Translations under genes and position numbers: made by a program
The notes under the pieces: generated by a model
Databases searched by the model: none
The model's input: only the letters and a program-made list of their open reading frames with translations
Told to the model about the DNA's origin: nothing
Part shown: one piece after another, positions 6,692 through 7,686 of the stretch
Position numbering within the stretch: position 1 is the stretch's first letter
How the letters are laid out: every line of letters begins with the position of its first letter
NCBI GenBank assembly: GCA_013695975.1
Contig: JACCZL010000946.1
Location: forward strand, 1-7,686
Source: Chloroflexota bacterium
GTDB lineage: Bacteria > Chloroflexota > UBA6077 > JACCZL01
Direction of reading: 5' to 3'
Length of the DNA stretch: 7,686 bases

Positions 6692-6706
6692 TCGGACTCA
6701 GTCCGA
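6692..6706. repeat. 15-bp perfect palindrome centred on the stop codon of the cysteine-synthase-like gene
   Basis: TCGGACT (6692-6698) and AGTCCGA (6700-6706) are exact reverse complements around a single central base. The TGA stop codon of the reverse-strand gene (6698-6700) lies in the middle. It could be a protein-binding site, or a small hairpin in RNA with the stop codon in the loop (6-bp stem, 3-nt loop). Confidence 0.45.
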
Positions 6707-7645
6707 GTAGAGATCGCCCGCCAGGTACTTGAGGCCGGTATCCACTGCCACCGTGGCGACGGTGTGGCCGGGGCCCAGCTCGCGGGCGAGCTCGAGGGCG
6801 GCGCGGACGTTCAGGCCGGTCGAGGCGCCGGCGAAGATCCCCTCCGCCCTGGTCAGGTGGCGCGCGGTCTCGCGCGCATCGTGCTCGGCGATGGCGCGGA
6901 CCTCGTCGTACGACCCCGCGGTGAGCAGTGGCGGGACGATGCCGATGCCGGTGCCCTCGACGTGGTGCGCGCCGGCCGTACCACGTGAGATGAGGGGCGA
7001 CTCGGCCGGCTCCAGGACGACGATCCGCGCCGGGCTGACTGCCGCCCGCAAGGCCCGGGCCGCGCCCAGCAGCATCCCGCCGATCCCCACGGCGGCGCAG
7101 AAGGCATGGATGGGGTCGTCCGCCTGGGCCAGCAGCTCACGCCCAATCTGCTCGTACCCATCGAGGGCATCGGCGTTGTTGAGCTGGTCCGTCCAGTAGA
7201 CGTCGTCGGCCTGGGCGAGTCGGCGGGCCTCCTCGATCATCCGCGGGACCAAGTCCGGGGTGATCTTGCCACCCTGGCTCGGGATGATGGTCAGCTCCGC
7301 CCCGAAGGCCCGGATGGTGCGCAGCTTCTCCTGCGCGAAGGCGTCCGACGAGACGATGTGGCAGCGGTAGCCCTTGACGGCGCACACGAAGGCCAGCGAG
7401 GAGCCGGTGCTGCCGCCGGAGAACTCTACCACCGTCATCCCCGGGCGGAGGTCACCCCGCGCCTCGGCCGCCTCGATCATCGCCAGGGCCATCCGGTCCT
7501 TGTAAGAGCCGGTGGGGCTGTAGTACTCCAGCTTCACCAGGACTCGAGCGCTGTCCGGCCCGACGAGTTTGCAGAGCTGGACGACGGGCGTGTTGCCGAT
7601 CGCCCGGAGGGTTGAAGCGCAGACTCGACCGGCGGACGTGTGCAT
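6698..7645 (-). CDS. PLP-dependent cysteine synthase family protein (fold type II, CysK/CBS-like)
   Basis: A 315-residue enzyme matching O-acetylserine sulfhydrylase and cystathionine beta-synthase catalytic domains in length and order. The N-terminal IGNTPVVQL (16-24) and the PLP lysine K49 in SPTGSYKDR (43-51) are clear. Later landmarks are the glycine-rich VGIGGM phosphate loop, GASTGLNVRAAL, and VDTGLKYL near the C-terminus, where Thr takes the place of the usual Ser that contacts the PLP ring. The substrate loop reads EFSGGSTG (74-81) rather than the usual EPTSGNTG, so Ser79 stands where CysK has Asn. The family makes cysteine or related amino acids by beta-replacement; this branch may use a different donor or nucleophile. 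The ATG at 7645 is 6 nt from AGGAG; a TTG one codon earlier is possible but too close to that site. It converges on the regulator gene. No other sulfur-assimilation gene is next to it in the window. Confidence 0.87.
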   Translation of the reverse strand: MHTSAGRVCASTLRAIGNTPVVQLCKLVGPDSARVLVKLEYYSPTGSYKDRMALAMIEAAEARGDLRPGMTVVEFSGGSTGSSLAFVCAVKGYRCHIVSSDAFAQEKLRTIRAFGAELTIIPSQGGKITPDLVPRMIEEARRLAQADDVYWTDQLNNADALDGYEQIGRELLAQADDPIHAFCAAVGIGGMLLGAARALRAAVSPARIVVLEPAESPLISRGTAGAHHVEGTGIGIVPPLLTAGSYDEVRAIAEHDARETARHLTRAEGIFAGASTGLNVRAALELARELGPGHTVATVAVDTGLKYLAGDLYSD

Positions 7646-7650
7646 CAACT

Positions 7651-7658
7651 TCTCCTCT
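7651..7658 (-). promoter_or_regulatory. Ribosome binding site of the cysteine-synthase-like gene
   Basis: On the reverse strand the sequence reads AGAGGAGA, with core AGGAG ending 6 nt before the ATG whose first base is 7645. It favours that ATG over the TTG at 7648, which would have only 3 nt of spacing. The 28 nt left to the window end show no recognisable promoter. Confidence 0.65.
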
Positions 7659-7686
7659 GGTGGAGCCTCGCGGCGCCGTCTCGACG

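Noticed and set aside
7106..7615. Forward open frame of about 169 codons opposite the cysteine-synthase-like gene
   Set aside because: Its translation shows no known family, whereas the reverse frame has the PLP lysine and a good ribosome binding site.
1..7686. CRISPR array, insertion sequence, tRNA or rRNA, or a defence system
   Set aside because: No regularly spaced direct repeats, transposase or integrase motif, tRNA-like cloverleaf or rRNA-like stretch was recognised. All five proteins belong to known metabolic or regulatory families.

Overview
The window is very GC-rich, uses GTG start codons, and carries compact bacterial genes. One gene is a large AAA-TPR-LuxR (LAL-type) regulator. 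Together these suggest a high-GC soil or sediment bacterium; I lean towards a Chloroflexota lineage, with Actinomycetota as the alternative. This is inference: there is no rRNA or other phylogenetic marker here. No mobile-element gene, tRNA, rRNA or CRISPR array was found.

Layout. Positions 1-88 hold a probable promoter and ribosome binding site. Positions 89-3325 hold three same-strand genes that look like one operon: a cytoplasmic formylglycine-type sulfatase resembling choline-sulfatase-like enzymes (89-1582), a mandelate-racemase/dehydratase-type enolase-superfamily enzyme (1608-2774), and a RimJ/RimL-like GNAT N-acetyltransferase (2777-3325). Gaps are 25 and 2 nt. Positions 3326-3478 are a 153-nt gap with inverted repeats and a TACAAT -10 box. 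A 1029-residue ATP-binding, TPR-containing LuxR-type transcriptional activator follows (3479-6568). Positions 6569-6697 separate this gene from a convergent one and contain a compact nested inverted-repeat element (6574-6664). The window ends with a reverse-strand PLP-dependent cysteine-synthase-family enzyme (6698-7645).

How the genes may work together. The sulfatase and the enolase-superfamily enzyme are plausibly successive steps in breaking down a small imported sulfated compound: the sulfate ester is removed, then an acid is dehydrated or epimerised. The acetyltransferase could modify an amine intermediate or simply be co-transcribed. The regulator has its own promoter and no proven link to the operon. 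The cysteine-synthase-like gene points the other way and is probably independent, though it also relates to sulfur.

The least ordinary items are the nested repeat at 6574-6664, a 15-bp perfect palindrome sitting on the stop codon of the cysteine-synthase-like gene, the altered substrate and phosphate loops of that enzyme, and the unassigned substrate of the operon. I see no clear sign of a wholly new defence or mobile system.
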